A DNA stretch of 64,000 bases from Valencia hispanica. Its lineage: Eukaryota > Chordata > Actinopteri > Cyprinodontiformes > Valenciidae. Shown here piece after piece: positions 23,007 to 34,640 of the stretch (positions within the stretch are counted from its first letter, which is position 1; the number at the start of each line of letters is the position of its first letter). The notes below the pieces were generated by a model, which worked only from the letters and a program-made list of their open reading frames with translations, made no database searches and was not told the DNA's origin. The translations under genes and the position numbers were made by a program. The stretch spans positions 24,151,501-24,215,500 of the forward strand of contig OY747705.1 in the NCBI GenBank assembly GCA_963556495.2. The letters are read 5' to 3'.

Positions 23007-25811
23007 CAAGGCAAGGCAATTTTATTTGTATAGCACACTTTCAACAGCAGGGTAATTCAAGGGGCTTTACATGATTTGATGATTTGTAAGAAACACATGG
23101 AATATAACATTGGAAATTAAAAGTAAAAGAAACACACATTACACATGATACACAAATCAAAAAAGCAAATCAAAAAAGCAAGAGAGCATGAACACATTTC
23201 ATACATATGACATCAAGCATTTACTCGAAGGCAATTCTAAACAGATGGGTTTTTAGTCTCGATTTAAAGCAGTTCAGGGTTTCAGCAGCTCTACACTCAT
23301 CAGGAAGTCTGCTCCAGATAAGGGGAGCATAGAAACTGAAAGCTGCTTCTCCATGTTTAGTTCTGAGTCTAGGGATGTTTAGTAGGTTAGAGTTGGAGGA
23401 CCTGAGTGGTCTTGGTGGTTGGTACTGTGACAACAGGTCTTCAACATATTTTGGTGCAAAGCCATGTAATGATTTATAAACTAGTAGGACTATTTTGAAG
23501 TCTATTCTCTGAGCTACAGGTAGCCGGTGTAAGGACTTTAGAACTGGGGTGATGTGCTCTAATTTCCTGGTTCTAGTGAGGACGCAAGCGGCAGCGTTCT
23601 GGATCAGCTGCAGCTGTCTGATTGACTTTTTAGGCAGACCTGTGAAGATGCTGTTGCAGTAATCAATCCGACTAAAGATAAACGCATGGATGAGTTTTTC
23701 TAGGTCGTGTTGCAACATCAGTCGTTTAATCCTAGAAATGTTCTTCAGGTGATAGAAGGCTGACCTTGTCATTGCCTTTATGTGACCCTGGAGGTTCAGG
23801 TCTGAGTCCATTACTACACCTAGGTTTTCGAGCCCGATCAGTAGTTTCTAGCTGTAATAACTGAAGCTGTGTGCTGACTCTTTGTCGTTCCTCCTTGGGT
23901 CCAAAAATAATTACTTCAGTTTTGTTTCTATTCAGCTGGAGAAAGTTATGGCCCATCCATCCATTTATTTGGTCAATGCATTGATTTAGGGTTTGAATGG
24001 GTTCAGAGTCACCTGGTGACATTGTAATGTAGAGCTGAGTGTCATCCACGTAGTTATGGTAGCTAATGGTATTGGTTGCTATAATCTTGCCTAGTGGGAG
24101 CATGTAGATATTAAATAAGAGGGGCCCCAGGATGGAGCCCTGGGGCACCCCACATATGATTTCTGTTCGTTCTGATGAAAAGTTTCCTATTGAAACATTG
24201 AAGTCCCTGTTCTTTAGGTAAGACTCGAACCAGCCAAGTAGTGTACCAGAGAGTCCGACCCAGCTCTCCAGTCGTTCCAATAAAATATCATGATCAACAC
24301 TGTCAAATGCTGCACTGAGGTCCAACAGAACCAGCACTGTGTTTCTACCACAGTCTGTATTTATGCTGATGTCATTGAATACTTTGACGAGGGCAGTCTC
24401 GGTGCTGTGGTGAGCACAGAAACCAGACTGAAAAACATCAAAACGGTTAGTCATTGTTTGGAAGCTATTTAACTGCTGAAACACAGCTTTTTCAATAATC
24501 TTACTGATGAATGGAAAATTAGAGATTGGCCTGTAGTTCTGCATTAACGATTTTTCTTCTTTAGTAGTGGTTTAATAACTGCTGTTTTTAAAGCCTGAGG
24601 GAAGACACCTGATAGCAGGAATGAGTTCACTATTTGAACAAGATCAGACCCAATAACAGGAAGAACTTTCTTTAGAAAAGCTGTGGGTAGGATTTCAAGA
24701 CAGCAGGAGGAGGATCTTAATTGGATAATGATTTTTTCAAAGCTGTTCTGGTTTAATTCGTGGAATTCAGACATTTTCTCTACATTGTTGTTGATTGGGG
24801 ATGGCACTGGTTGTGGGTTCGATATTGAGGTACAGATTGACTAATTATTAGAATCTTTTCAGTGAAAAAGCTGGCAAATTTATTGCAGGCCCTAGTAGAG
24901 TTTAGTTCAGGGGGTACTGTCAGTAAAGAATTAGTTAGTCTTTCCACTGTTGCAAATAGAGTCCGTGCATTATTAATGTTTTTGTTGATGATTTCAGAAA
25001 AGAACGATTCCCTAGCATCTTTTATGGTTAGCTGATATCTATTCAGTCTCTCTTTGTAGATCTCACAGTGAACCTGGAGTTGAGTTTTCCGCCATTTTCG
25101 CTCAGCTCGACGACACTCTCTCTTTTCACTACGTACCAGTGGCTTACTTGTCCACGGAGACTTCTTTCTACCTGAGACTACTTTCACTTTAGTTGGAGCA
25201 ATGGAATCCATGATGTTTGAGATTTTCGCAAGGAAATTATCTACCAGCTTATTTACTGAGTTTGAGTTGGGAGATGAGGGGGATGTGGTGTAAGGGTAAA
25301 TACGTTTAAAGGTTTCTACTGAACTGTTCCCTAGAAAACGCTTTTTTATATTGGTCTTACTGTGGCTGGATAATTTAGCAGAGATGGTACTTTCAAAGAA
25401 AATACAGAAATGGTCAGATAATGCAATATTAATTACAGAGATGTTGGAAAAATTTAAACCTTTGCTGATAATTAAGTCCAGAGTGTGTCCTTTATTGTGT
25501 GTTGGTTGTTTGACATGCTGGGTCAGGCCGAAGTTGTGGAGAGTATCATCTAATGTTTTTGCTTGTCTATTTTGGGGGTTGTCGGTATGGATTTTAAAAT
25601 CCCCCACAATAACTAGTTGTTCATTGTCAATACATATTACAGAAAGAAGGTCATTGAAATCATTAAAGAAGTTAGAGTTAAGTTTTGGTGGTTTATATAA
25701 ACTTAGAAATAAAGCTTTGTTAGGCTCGTTTATCTGGGTGGCTAGGTATTCAAAAGAATCAAACGTGCCCAGGGTTACCTTTTTAAAGTTCATTGAGTTG
25801 TGAAAAATGGG
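23007..25811 (-). mobile_element. L2-clade LINE (antisense) inserted into another L2
   Basis: The 2805-bp insertion lies between two CATGG copies (23002-23006 and 25812-25816). Its 3' end is on the left with the CAAGGCAAGGCAATTTTATT tail. Its 5' end on the right is truncated inside the endonuclease domain. It is the longest and least decayed L2 of the window, so probably the youngest, which agrees with its being the insert. Confidence 0.92.
23221..25799 (-). pseudogene. L2 ORF2 pseudogene (endonuclease C-terminus, RT, C-terminal domain)
   Basis: The minus strand encodes the last part of the AP endonuclease (IVGDFKIHTDNPQ, HTLDLIISKG and LSDHFCIFFE between 25640 and 25390). A basic linker follows to about 24780, then RT blocks with [29 protein letters not shown] and [11 protein letters not shown], and the C-terminal region ending near 23221 in LKTHLFRIAFE. 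The frame is interrupted by a frameshift near 24790, a stop near 24544 and a frameshift near 23780. The DD of the active site is kept, with V replacing A before it. The protein would nick and reverse-transcribe L2 RNA; this copy cannot do so. Confidence 0.9.
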
Positions 25812-26968
25812 CATGGGATGCCCCAGGGCTCCATCCTGGGGCCCCTCTTATTTAATGTCTACATGCTCCCACTAGCCCAGATTATAACAACCAATAAGAT
25901 TAGCTACCACAACTATGCAGATGATACTCAGCTCTACATTACGATGTCACCAGGTGACTTTGAACCCATCCAAACCACAAGTAAATGCATCTAGCAAATC
26001 AATGGATGGATGTGCCATAACTTTCTCGAGCTGAACAGAAACAAAACAGAAGTAATTACTTTTGGACCTAAAGAGGAACGATCAACAGTCAGCACAAAGC
26101 TTCAGTTAATACAACTAGAAACTACTGATCAGGCCCGAAATCTAGGTGTAGTAATCGACTCAGACCTGAACCTCCAGGGTCACATAAAGGCAATAACAAG
26201 GTCAGCAGTCTATCACCTGAAGAACATTTCTAGGAATAAAGGACTAAAGTTGCAACAGGACCTAGAAAAACTCATCCATGCGTTTATCTTTAGTCGGATT
26301 GATTACTGCAACAGCGTCCTCACAGGTCTGCCTAAAAAGTCAATTAGACAGCTGCAGCTGATCCAGAACGCTGCTGCTCGTGTCCTCACTAGAACCAGGA
26401 AAGTAGAGCACATCACCCCAGTTCTAAAGTCCTTACACTGGCTCCCTGTAGCTCAGAGAATGGACTTCAAAATACTTTTACTAGTTTATAAATCATTGAA
26501 TGGCTTAGCACCAAAGTATTTTGAAGATCTGCTGTTACTATACCAACCCACCAGAACCCTCAGGTCCTCTAATTCCAGTCTACTCAACATCCCTAGAATT
26601 AGAACCAAACATGGAGAAGCAGCTTTCAGTTTCTATGCTACTCTAATCTAGAACAAACTTCCAGAAAATTGCAAAGCTGCTGAAACACTAAGTTCTTTTA
26701 AATCACAAAAACATATCTGTTTAGAGCTGCCTTTGAGTAATGCTTTGATATATCATGTTTAGTGTATGCTTCTTCCTGTTTTTACATTACATGCTTTGTA
26801 ATGCCTTGACGTATCTGTGTGTACTTCTTGCTTTATTGCTGTTTTTACTTTATATGCCTTGTCTTTGTTTTACTGCTATTTTTATTTTACATCTTAATCA
26901 TGTAAAGAACCTTGAATCACCTTGTTGTTGAAAGTGTGCTATACAATTAAAATTGCCTTGCCTTGAAG

Positions 26969-28924
26969 TAGTACTAATAGCGCTAGATGAGAATAAATCT
27001 TCAAACTGTTTTATACATTGAACCTTGGCTATTTGCAGCTTTATGAGGTGCTTCAGTTGGGTTGTTTGTCGATTTTTTTCTTTTGTTGTTGTTTCAGTGC
27101 AACTCAACACACTCAGTGTGAGTGTTGTGCCGTTGCTCATCTTCTTCCTTCTCGTCATCACTGAAGGGTGTGCCATTGATAGTCTGATACTTTCTTTGTC
27201 CTACTGTGCCGTTAAAAAAATTAAGGTATTTCTAGACTTCACTCAGCTAGAGCTAAACTTGAACATGAGTATGCAGTTCTGGGCACATACTTGGCTCTAA
27301 AATACTTTTGATTTTTATTATCTAAACAAGGAAAATACCACGAATAACTAATAGATTTTTTTTACTAAATAAATATAACTAACAGACAAATCATCATCTA
27401 CAACTTCTTCTTGTATGACAGTAAAAACACATTTTTATTCCGGCAGCTTTCTAAAGCCAAAATTGTTTTTCTCCTTTTAGTTTATCCTGATAAAGGTGCT
27501 GCACATTCGCTTGGCTTCTGTCCAATAATAAGAAAGAAATGTGATTGTAATATGCTGTTGTGTTTTTGAATGTTAATTGAGTCCACAAGTTTTTATTATC
27601 TTTTTATATCCTATGTAGTTTTGTGTAATGTTGCATTCTCCTTTCTGTTGTCTTTTTCTCTTAAACATTTGACATCTGTGTATCGGTCTAACATATCACA
27701 AACTCTTTCTTCCCATTTTATCCTATTTTAAAAGAAAGTGGTCCTGCAAAGTTTCCTATTTTGTTCAAGTGGTTTGCACTCTGTCATTGCCCTTCCTATT
27801 TCTTCTTTACAACACACTCCCACAAACACATGCTAGCAGAGGCTGCAGCAGGACAAAGGTTTGGGATGTGCTGCCAGTGGGCACCTAATTGCTTCTTACT
27901 GATCCAAATAGAACATCAGAGGCTACAGCACTTCATCAGACTTCCAATAAGATCTGCTACTTTGGGCCTGTTCATTACCCTGCTGACCCCCCAGCTCGAC
28001 CCCTCATACGTTCACATATTACACACACACCTCCACCGTTTCACCTACCCCTGCTCATTGTCTATGGGGTTTAATTGGGGCGATGTTCCCCTTTGTGTGC
28101 TGGCTCAATGGCCGTGGAGGACTCCATTGTGGGGCTGAATGAGGGCAGGAGTGTTCATTAGGTGAGTCTCTGAATGAGGCCTTCTGGAGGCAGGGTACTG
28201 AGAGCAGGGGGCTGACCAAGACCTCCGGAGTGGGTGAAACTGCATGCTCCTCTCCTCTCCTCTCTTCACCTCTGTTCTTTCTTCTCCTTCCCTCTCGTCT
28301 CCTCTGTGACCCTGTTCCTCTCCCATTGTCTCCGTCTCTCAACAGTTTGACGCTTGGCCCTGAAAGGCAGCGGCTACGTTTGTTGGAGGGACAGTCTTTG
28401 TCCATCCCTGGAGAATGAATTGCAGGGAGAGAAGAGTGAGAGTGATCAAAGACGGACTGCAAAGAAAGCAAGGGCCACCTCTTCTGATAGAATAGAAAGA
28501 GAACCAATGAGCCTTAGTCTGAGAAGTTTCACCAATTATCTTTCTTTTTCCAATTCCAACTACTGATTTGTTTACAGTGATAGTTCAGGAGTTTTTAAGT
28601 GATGGCCATTTAGAAGGATATAAGCAGCCTAATACTGTATTTTACTTTACTAACCTTAAACCCTTGTTATATTTTTGGTATGATATAAAAGTAAAATTGT
28701 GTTGAAAAATAAAAAAAATACAGTTATTGATTAAGTTAACCACTATACTATATTTAGACGGCCTGGATTTTCTATCTGTCAGACATTTATTCTTTCTGGA
28801 CATGGTTTACATGTTCCATATATGTGTCATATATGAAGATCATTGGTGACAGGTTGTCTCCAACCTCAAGTTTGTGTGTGAATATTCATCGTATTCTCTG
28901 TAAATAACAACCCAATTCCTAATT
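26969..28924. other. No gene recognised; CNE-like patch
   Basis: Mostly AT-rich. The part from 27830 to 28240 is GC-richer, lacks repeats and includes CTCATTGTCTATGGGGTTTA and TGGCTCAATGGCCGTGG; it might be conserved non-coding or exonic, but no ORF is convincing. A CT-rich tract runs 28235-28345. Confidence 0.4.
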
Positions 28925-29310
28925 AGTGAACATTTGCATTGTTTTCGGGTGCCAGAGTGGACATAATCATAGCGTAGAGCCTATCTTTCCAGATGTGTGT
29001 GGCTAGGCTAGTAATCATTCCTATCAAGTACAAACAACGTTTCCATCCGAAATCACTTTTACTGTCCAACCTAGCATACAGGTCATCACACGCGCTTTGT
29101 TTGGCCTTTGCCACCTCTGACTTCACCTGCATCTCCCTGTACTCCTGTCTACTCTCCTCAGTCCTCTCAATGTCCCACATCTTCTTAGCTAACTTCATTC
29201 TCTGTATATGCTCCTGGACATTATTGTTTCACCACCAAGTCTCCTTATCTACTTTTCTCTTTTCAGATTACACACCAAGTACACTCCCACCTGTCTACTA
29301 AATCCCATTA
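28925..29310 (-). mobile_element. LINE ORF2 linker fragment (same family as 31170-31560)
   Basis: The minus-strand ORF begins KLAKKMWDIERTEESRQEY, followed by KSEVAKAKQSACDDLYARLD. This is the charged helical linker between endonuclease and RT in a fish non-LTR family that I take to be RTE-like. The C-terminal side ends near 28925 before the RT. Confidence 0.6.
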
Positions 29311-29348
29311 GCTGTAGCTAGGGATGTCCCGATCCGATCACGTGATAG

Positions 29349-30518
29349 TGTCATAGTTCTTAGGTTTTGTGTTTAAACTTAGTTCTTTTCCTCATTCGTT
29401 TTAATTATCACTTTAATGTATTCTTTGGTATTTATGTTATGACACTTCCTTGTTTTCATTTTCCCTTCATGCTCTTAGATGTTTTCACATTTTGTTTGTG
29501 TCATCCTTCTTATTTATGCTTCCTTAGTTTATTTCTCCTTAGAAAGTTTCCTATTCATTTCTTCCTTCGGTTCTCCAGTGTTTCCTTAAGTTTCCCTCTA
29601 GATTCCTCCTTAGACATGTATGTCTTCAGTTTCTAGTTTCTAGTTTCTTAAGGGTTTTCTGTTTCCCTTGCCTTTCCTGTTGTCTCCCTGCCAATCTGCT
29701 CCTTATCCAGTTTAACTAATTGCCCTCACCTGCATCTGCTTTCACTAATTAGTCCTTGGTTTTCTCTGTCACTGGTCTGGTATCCTGCTTGGCTGCAATG
29801 CCCTGTTGGACGGGGGGCATCGACTGGGATGATCCTCCCAGTAACTGAACATCCACTGTGTCCTGTTATCAACTTTTTACTTTCTGTAACATAGAAAGTT
29901 CTCTTATATCAGATCTTCTGTTCCTTCTGTGTTTCTGCTCTGTCTTCTCAAACCCCCAGACGGTCGTGGCAGATGGCCGCTCCTACTGAGCCTGGTTTTG
30001 TTGGAGGTTTCTTCCTGTTAAAGGGGAGTTTTTCCTCTCCACCGTTGCTACATGCTTGCTCAGTATGAGGGATTGCTGAAGGATTGCTGTGATTGGAAAG
30101 TCTGCATCAACGGGGCCCAACCTCACGCCAATGACTGACGCAATCTGCTGGGATTCCTTAAATAGGAAACTTTTTAACTGATTGGAATGTTTGTATAAAT
30201 GTATTGAAATGACTTCTTGTAAAGTGCCTTGAGATGACATCTGTTGTGAATTGGCGCTATATAAATAAACTGAATTGAATTGAACTTCCTCATTTCCTCC
30301 TCAGTATATATATTCAGCTCTCATTCTGTCCCGTTGGTCCGTTGTCAATCTTCCCTTGTCAATCTTCCCTGTCTGTTTCCTGCGTTACCTGCGTTACCTG
30401 GCATCCATGTTTCCCTGGTTCCCCTGAGGTTTTTGTAAGTTATTGTTCATTTGTTTTATTACACTCTTATTTCCTAATTTTTCTGCATTTGGGTCCTCTC
30501 ACTCACGCGAACATGACA
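29349..30518 (+). mobile_element. Solo-LTR-like insertion with 5-bp duplication
   Basis: The segment starts TGTCATAG and ends CATGACA, short inverted TGTCAT/ATGACA termini, and is flanked by GATAG on both sides (29344-29348 and 30519-30523). Removing it restores a continuous hAT sequence. TG...CA ends with a 5-bp duplication are the mark of LTR integration. No gag or pol is seen, so a solo LTR is likely. A separate LINE tail sits inside it at about 29811-30290. Its middle shares ACTAATTAGTCCT and TTTCTCTG motifs with the sequence downstream of the minisatellite at 54.4 kb. Confidence 0.65.
29811..30290 (+). mobile_element. LINE 3'-end insertion with (TTGAA)n tail
   Basis: CTCAAACCCCCAGACGGTCG (29949), TCCTGTTAAAGGGGAGTTTT and AAAGTGCCTTGAGATGACAT lead to GGCGCTATATAAATAAAC and TGAATTGAATTGAA. 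This is the conserved 3' untranslated region of a teleost non-LTR element, severely 5'-truncated. It lies inside the solo-LTR-like element. Confidence 0.75.
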
Positions 30519-30825
30519 GATAGGAAATCGGTCCCGATCATGTGATTTTTTTTTTTAAATGATCAGAATTGGGTGGAAATGATCGGTTATATCCTTATAA
30601 AACAACAAGCATGACGTTTTTAATTCATCCTGAGATACAGATTGTCAAACAGAATGACAGTGGCTTAGTTTTCATTTCAACAAGTTCCACAAAATCAATA
30701 TTCACTGTTTCATAGAGGACAACAACACTGTAACATCACACAATTTACGGCAGGAAATATAGACAACACAATAGTGAGCCACTAGCTAATGGGCTAATGG
30801 GCTAGTGGGCTATTGCAGGGCAAAA

Positions 30826-31165
30826 ATGTCTGCAGTTTGATATTTTAAACTGGACAGCAAAGCAGCCACATTTAATGTGTGCAAATTAGGCAGTTGTGGA
30901 AAAAAGACTGAGATGCATTCAACACTGCAAATCTGATACGCAAAACACTGAGCCAGAAGACACCGAAAGATACATTTAAAAAACAAGGAGAAATTGCCTA
31001 AGGACAGCCAAAACTTCAAAAATACTATAGCTGGACTGATCGCACTGGATGACCAGCCATTGTTTGTGGTTGCAAATCTCGGATTTTGCAGTCTCCCTGA
31101 GCACCTGGAGCCACGGTATAAGATTCCTTCTCATCACTACTTTACAGACCCAGCTCTGCTGGGCA
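30826..31165 (+). pseudogene. hAT transposase N-terminus (BED finger region) pseudogene
   Basis: An ATG at 30826 is followed by SAV, a stop at a position usually W, then YFKLD and FNVCKLG typical of BED fingers. After a frame break, IALDDQPLFVVANLGFCSL and LEPRYKIPSHHYFTDPAL (31040-31155) match the hAT region after the finger. The catalytic DDE and dimerisation domains are absent. Confidence 0.75.
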
Positions 31166-31169
31166 TTCA

Positions 31170-31560
31170 GAACATTTCTAACAAACTCCTCCTTCAAGAT
31201 AACTCCTATTCCATTTCTCTTTCCATTGACACCATGGTAGAACAACTTGAACCCTTCTCCTAAGCTTCTAGCCTTGCTACTGTACCTTTCCACCTGGTCT
31301 CCTGAACACATAGTATATCCACCTTCCTTTTCTGGATCATGTCTACCAGCTCTATAGCTTTACCTGTCATAGTCCCAACATTCAAAGCCCCTACTCTCTA
31401 TTCCAAACTCTTGAGTCTCCTCTTCTCTCTCTGCCTACAAACACATCTTCCTTCTCTCCTCCATCGACCAACAGTAGTCCAATTTCCACCGGCACCCTGT
31501 GGGTCAACAGCACCAGTGGCGGTCATTGTTAACATGGGCCTCAACCGATCCGGTATGGAG
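31170..31560 (-). mobile_element. LINE endonuclease N-terminus fragment
   Basis: The minus strand shows GGFKLFYHGVNGKRNG and GVILKEEFVRNVL-like residues (31245-31175), preceded by segments matching GTMTGKARELVDM and KVDILCVQETRWK in several frames (31350-31300). This is the start of an AP-like endonuclease of an RTE-like LINE. It belongs with the linker at 28925-29310. Confidence 0.6.
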
Positions 31561-32418
31561 TTCATGTTTGTGATTCGCAATCCAATTTATCTGGATTTAT
31601 ACTCAATAAAGATGCGTAGAGTGTTAGCAACTTAAATTAATGCTTATTTACTTTTGAAAAAAACTACTTTTAAAATCCCAAAGCTATGTCTTTACCCATC
31701 TTAGAGCAAATACCAATTAAACTGATCGATTTGTTGTGCACATTTTGTTCACTCTAACTCAGCCACTTTACTAGTTGAGTTGCACATATCTAGACTATGG
31801 TTCTACCAGCTCTGCCACCCGAAAGCAAATGTAACAAAAGCAGGAAGCTTTCTCCCTAGCCGAATTTGGAAATCAAACGTGGCAGGAAGAAAAATTATTG
31901 ACTTTCTGCGCTTCCATGTGAATGGAGGTTATGCTCCCAAAATCTGATAGCTGTGTAAAATGAGCACACATCGCAGTAGTGTCTGGTATGAATGAATATA
32001 AAATCTGAAGGAAAGTAAGCAGGTGGTCATTCCTGCACACTGTTTCACTGCAGGAATTGGCAGCAGTCAGGCTAGAGTGGAACACAGCCAGGTTCAGACT
32101 GCTGATCCAGAGATAGTGTCATAACCCACTGAAGGTTAGAAAAATTCAATACTTCATTTTAAATATAGATTTTTCTTTTGTTGCACTTTGAAAAAGGGAT
32201 CATTGTAACCTAAAACCTGTTTTAATTAACTTAATAGACAAAAGTCTGAAACATTTTAAATGTCCTTTGACTTTTTAATATAGCATAACAAAGTGTATGC
32301 ACCATTTAAGATGAGGAGAGCAATAAATCTGAAGAGGAAACCTTTTAATGTTGAAATCCAATGCCAATGTTTGCTGTGACTGTTACTTTTCTCAGTCCAG
32401 ACTTCTGCACTGAAACAT

Positions 32419-32631
32419 TTAAGCTGACACACGGTTGACAGCTTTTGGCAGACCACGGTTGGTAAGTCCTCTAGCTCTCTGCCAGAGGCTGAGTGCTCTG
32501 TTGTGAGTGTGGCGTGCAGTCTGAGACGTCTGGTTAACAGACTCCACTTTCACACTGACCAGAGCCCCTTCACCTCCTCCTTGCCCAGTTGCTGATGTCA
32601 TTATCCCTGTGATACAAACATACAAACCCAC
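32419..32631 (-). other. Exon-like ORF, possible host coding exon
   Basis: On the minus strand a TTTGTATCACAG acceptor-like site (near 32607) precedes an open frame containing TSATGQGGGEGALVSVKVES and HNRALSLWQRARGLTN, with a TAA near 32419. Base composition is higher in GC than the flanks and no repeat similarity is apparent. I do not recognise the protein. It may be a terminal exon, an old retrotransposon piece, or chance. Confidence 0.25.
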
Positions 32632-32996
32632 GCACGAAACGTCTCCTCCACTCTACCTTAGCCACTACCTTCCGCTGTTTACATTTCTTTCACAGCCCCC
32701 TAAAAACAATTTTATCCAGATTTAAACAGGCCTAAACTTGTGCTTAATGCTAATCTGACATCATCAGATAAGTGTGCATGGTTATGGTGTGTATGCACAG
32801 AGTCAAGTCTTGTTTCTGACTTTTCACTACCACAAACAAATACATGTTACTGTTTGTAAACAAGGACATGTTCAAGTTTCTGAAATGGGCTGAATCATCC
32901 GTCTCTCTGCTCCACTCTGGAGCTCCCAGACTTCAAACAAACTCCCTTTCTCTATCCTGTCCTGCTTTGACAGAATTTATTTTTCTGTCTGAACAG

Positions 32997-33057
32997 CTCA
33001 CATGCTCATGTGACTGCCATGATGCTCAGCCTACCGAAGACACAAACTGTCCTCCAG
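32997..33057 (+). other. Candidate 61-bp cysteine-rich mini-exon
   Basis: A polypyrimidine tract and TCTGAACAG| acceptor are followed by 61 bp encoding LTCSCDCHDAQPTEDTNCPP, then a CCAG|GTGTGA donor. Five cysteines in 20 residues and good splice signals at both ends are unusual for random DNA. No family is assigned, and no neighbouring exon is evident. Confidence 0.25.
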
Positions 33058-34247
33058 GTGTGATGGCAAACTCAAATTTGATAACTTACAGGTGTTTTGG
33101 CCTATTGAGATTAATTTAAGGGACTAATAGCAAACCTGATCAACACTGAGAGGAACTGTGGATGTGGGGCTCTGTTCTAAATCCCAGGTGAAGGTTCTGT
33201 GTCCCTTCCTGTTTAGCCTGGGCGTCCGCCGTACATAAACACTCTGGGGCCTTGTCTGCTCCAGGACATGCGGATGTATGAATCTAAAGAACAAGAGTCA
33301 TGGTTTCAATCCCCCTCAAACAAGCATTGGACAGGTTGACTAAAGGGGCGCCAGGGTGGGGGCATAGTCATGCAATGATGCTTACGATCTGCATGACTTT
33401 ACCGAACAACTGTTGTTTTGAAATTGATAGGATTAAATACCATCAAAAAGCTAAAATCAGCTCTTTGATCATCCATATAGGCTGTTTTATGTAGTTAGTG
33501 TTAAATGCAAATTAGAATGCAAAAATTTCCCTCTAAAGAGTTTTATCCTGTTTTTATCCATCTTGTTCAAGGTTAAAAGGCACAAAGCACATTTCAACTA
33601 CAGGGGCAACTCAATGTGCTTTACATAATGAAAAAAATCTTAAACTTTGCTACAGTGCCATCCGGAATTAACGGCACCCCTAATAATGCATTTTTAAAAA
33701 AACACCTCAAAATGAATAGAAATTTAGATAATAAAAGTTAAAAAAATTACAGCCACTGAGTTTTCGAAACTCCTGTCACAGTTCTTCTTCATGTTCATAG
33801 TCACAAACAGAACTGGGAGCACGTCTGATTTGTCAAAAGTTATAACCATTTTTGTTCATTTAAATACTTTAATCTATTGCTTTGATTACTGAAATTGGCA
33901 AGTTAAGGTATTTTCTTGTACTCATTTTAAGACATAAAATCAACACAAATCAGCCAGCCTTGAATGACATTTACTCTTGTCTTCACCATTTTGAAGAGTG
34001 GCTAAGTGATGTAAGGTTCACCTTATATCTCAGGGAAATAAGGAGTCGTTGATTACTAATAAAAAGTTCCTCAACCCTGATCATTTTAAAAGGTTAAGCA
34101 CTTACTTATTTACAAATACTTTGGTTGCATTTAATTTGTAGAATGTTGTGTGTTAACAATAAATATGGCAATGGTGATTCGGTGGAAAAAGCAATTATTC
34201 CTTAGCTGGGAATTTTGTCTTTCCTGAATAAATTATGCTCAAATTAA

Positions 34248-34640
34248 AGGGGCTATGTGCAACTTTTTCCCCATAACACACCTAACAATCACCTTTTTAT
34301 TTGATTATTTATGACTCAAACATCACCTGATGAGCATACTGGCACCTTGTCCACTCACAGTGGGTGCACCTATAAGCCTGTATCCAATTTTTTCTATTTT
34401 CTGTTGGGTCGGATTTTCCCATGCTGTCTGCTGATGTGACGTCAAGCACATTCATGTTAAATGTTTCAGATCCCTCTGCCACCACCGCTGGCCAGGACTC
34501 GCAAGCAGTTCAATGGATTGTGCGACAGAAAAGACCACGGACACCTTTGACACCAACAGTAATTTCATATAAGACTAAAAAAGTTAAACCCCTGACAAGT
34601 GCCCGAAAAAGATCGAAGATTGAGAGCGACCGGTGTTAAT
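34248..34640 (+). mobile_element. TTAA-type element, left end with coding remnant
   Basis: AGGGGCTATGTGCAACTTTTT follows TTAA (34244-34247), a terminus like the other TTAA elements here. An ORF (34421-34639) contains QKRPRTPLTPTVISYKTKK and TSARKRSKIESDR, a basic segment resembling the exon in the element at 39824-40900. The right end is not identified, so the length is uncertain. Confidence 0.5.

Larger units (their letters stand above)
22858..26968 (+). mobile_element. L2-clade LINE (sense copy), split by an antisense L2
   Basis: The left piece (22858-23006) encodes [20 protein letters not shown] of RT block 3. The right piece (25817-26968) resumes at [13 protein letters not shown], then [11 protein letters not shown], and the C-terminal region, followed by a 3' end with TTGCCTTGCCTTG. 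Joined by position, the two halves form one 5'-truncated L2 of about 1.3 kb whose RT is interrupted exactly between the FESYLK and PQG blocks. CATGG at both junctions marks the later insertion. The C-terminal ORF (26010-26651) is still nearly open. Confidence 0.9.
29319..31168 (+). mobile_element. hAT transposon relic (BED-type), interrupted by a solo-LTR-like element
   Basis: The left end TAGGGATGTCCCGATCCGAT starts at 29319. The sequence is interrupted at 29344-30523 and then continues AGGAAATCGGTCCCGATCATGTG. A transposase N-terminus begins at 30826. The right half of the element is missing; hAT sequence runs directly into LINE endonuclease sequence near 31168. LINE pieces on both sides suggest that the hAT landed in the LINE and later deletion removed the right part. 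Confidence 0.65.
31561..34243. other. No definite gene; two exon-like ORFs inside
   Basis: This 2.7-kb stretch has few recognisable repeats, apart from a possible Tc1 scrap near 33645-33780 (GTGCCATCCGGAATTAACGG). Two exon-like segments at 32419-32631 (minus) and 32997-33057 (plus) are listed separately. Everything else looks like unique non-coding DNA. Confidence 0.4.

Noticed and set aside
28055..28507. 150-residue minus-strand ORF as a gene
   Set aside because: Composition-driven and crosses a CT-rich tract; no domain or splice signals.
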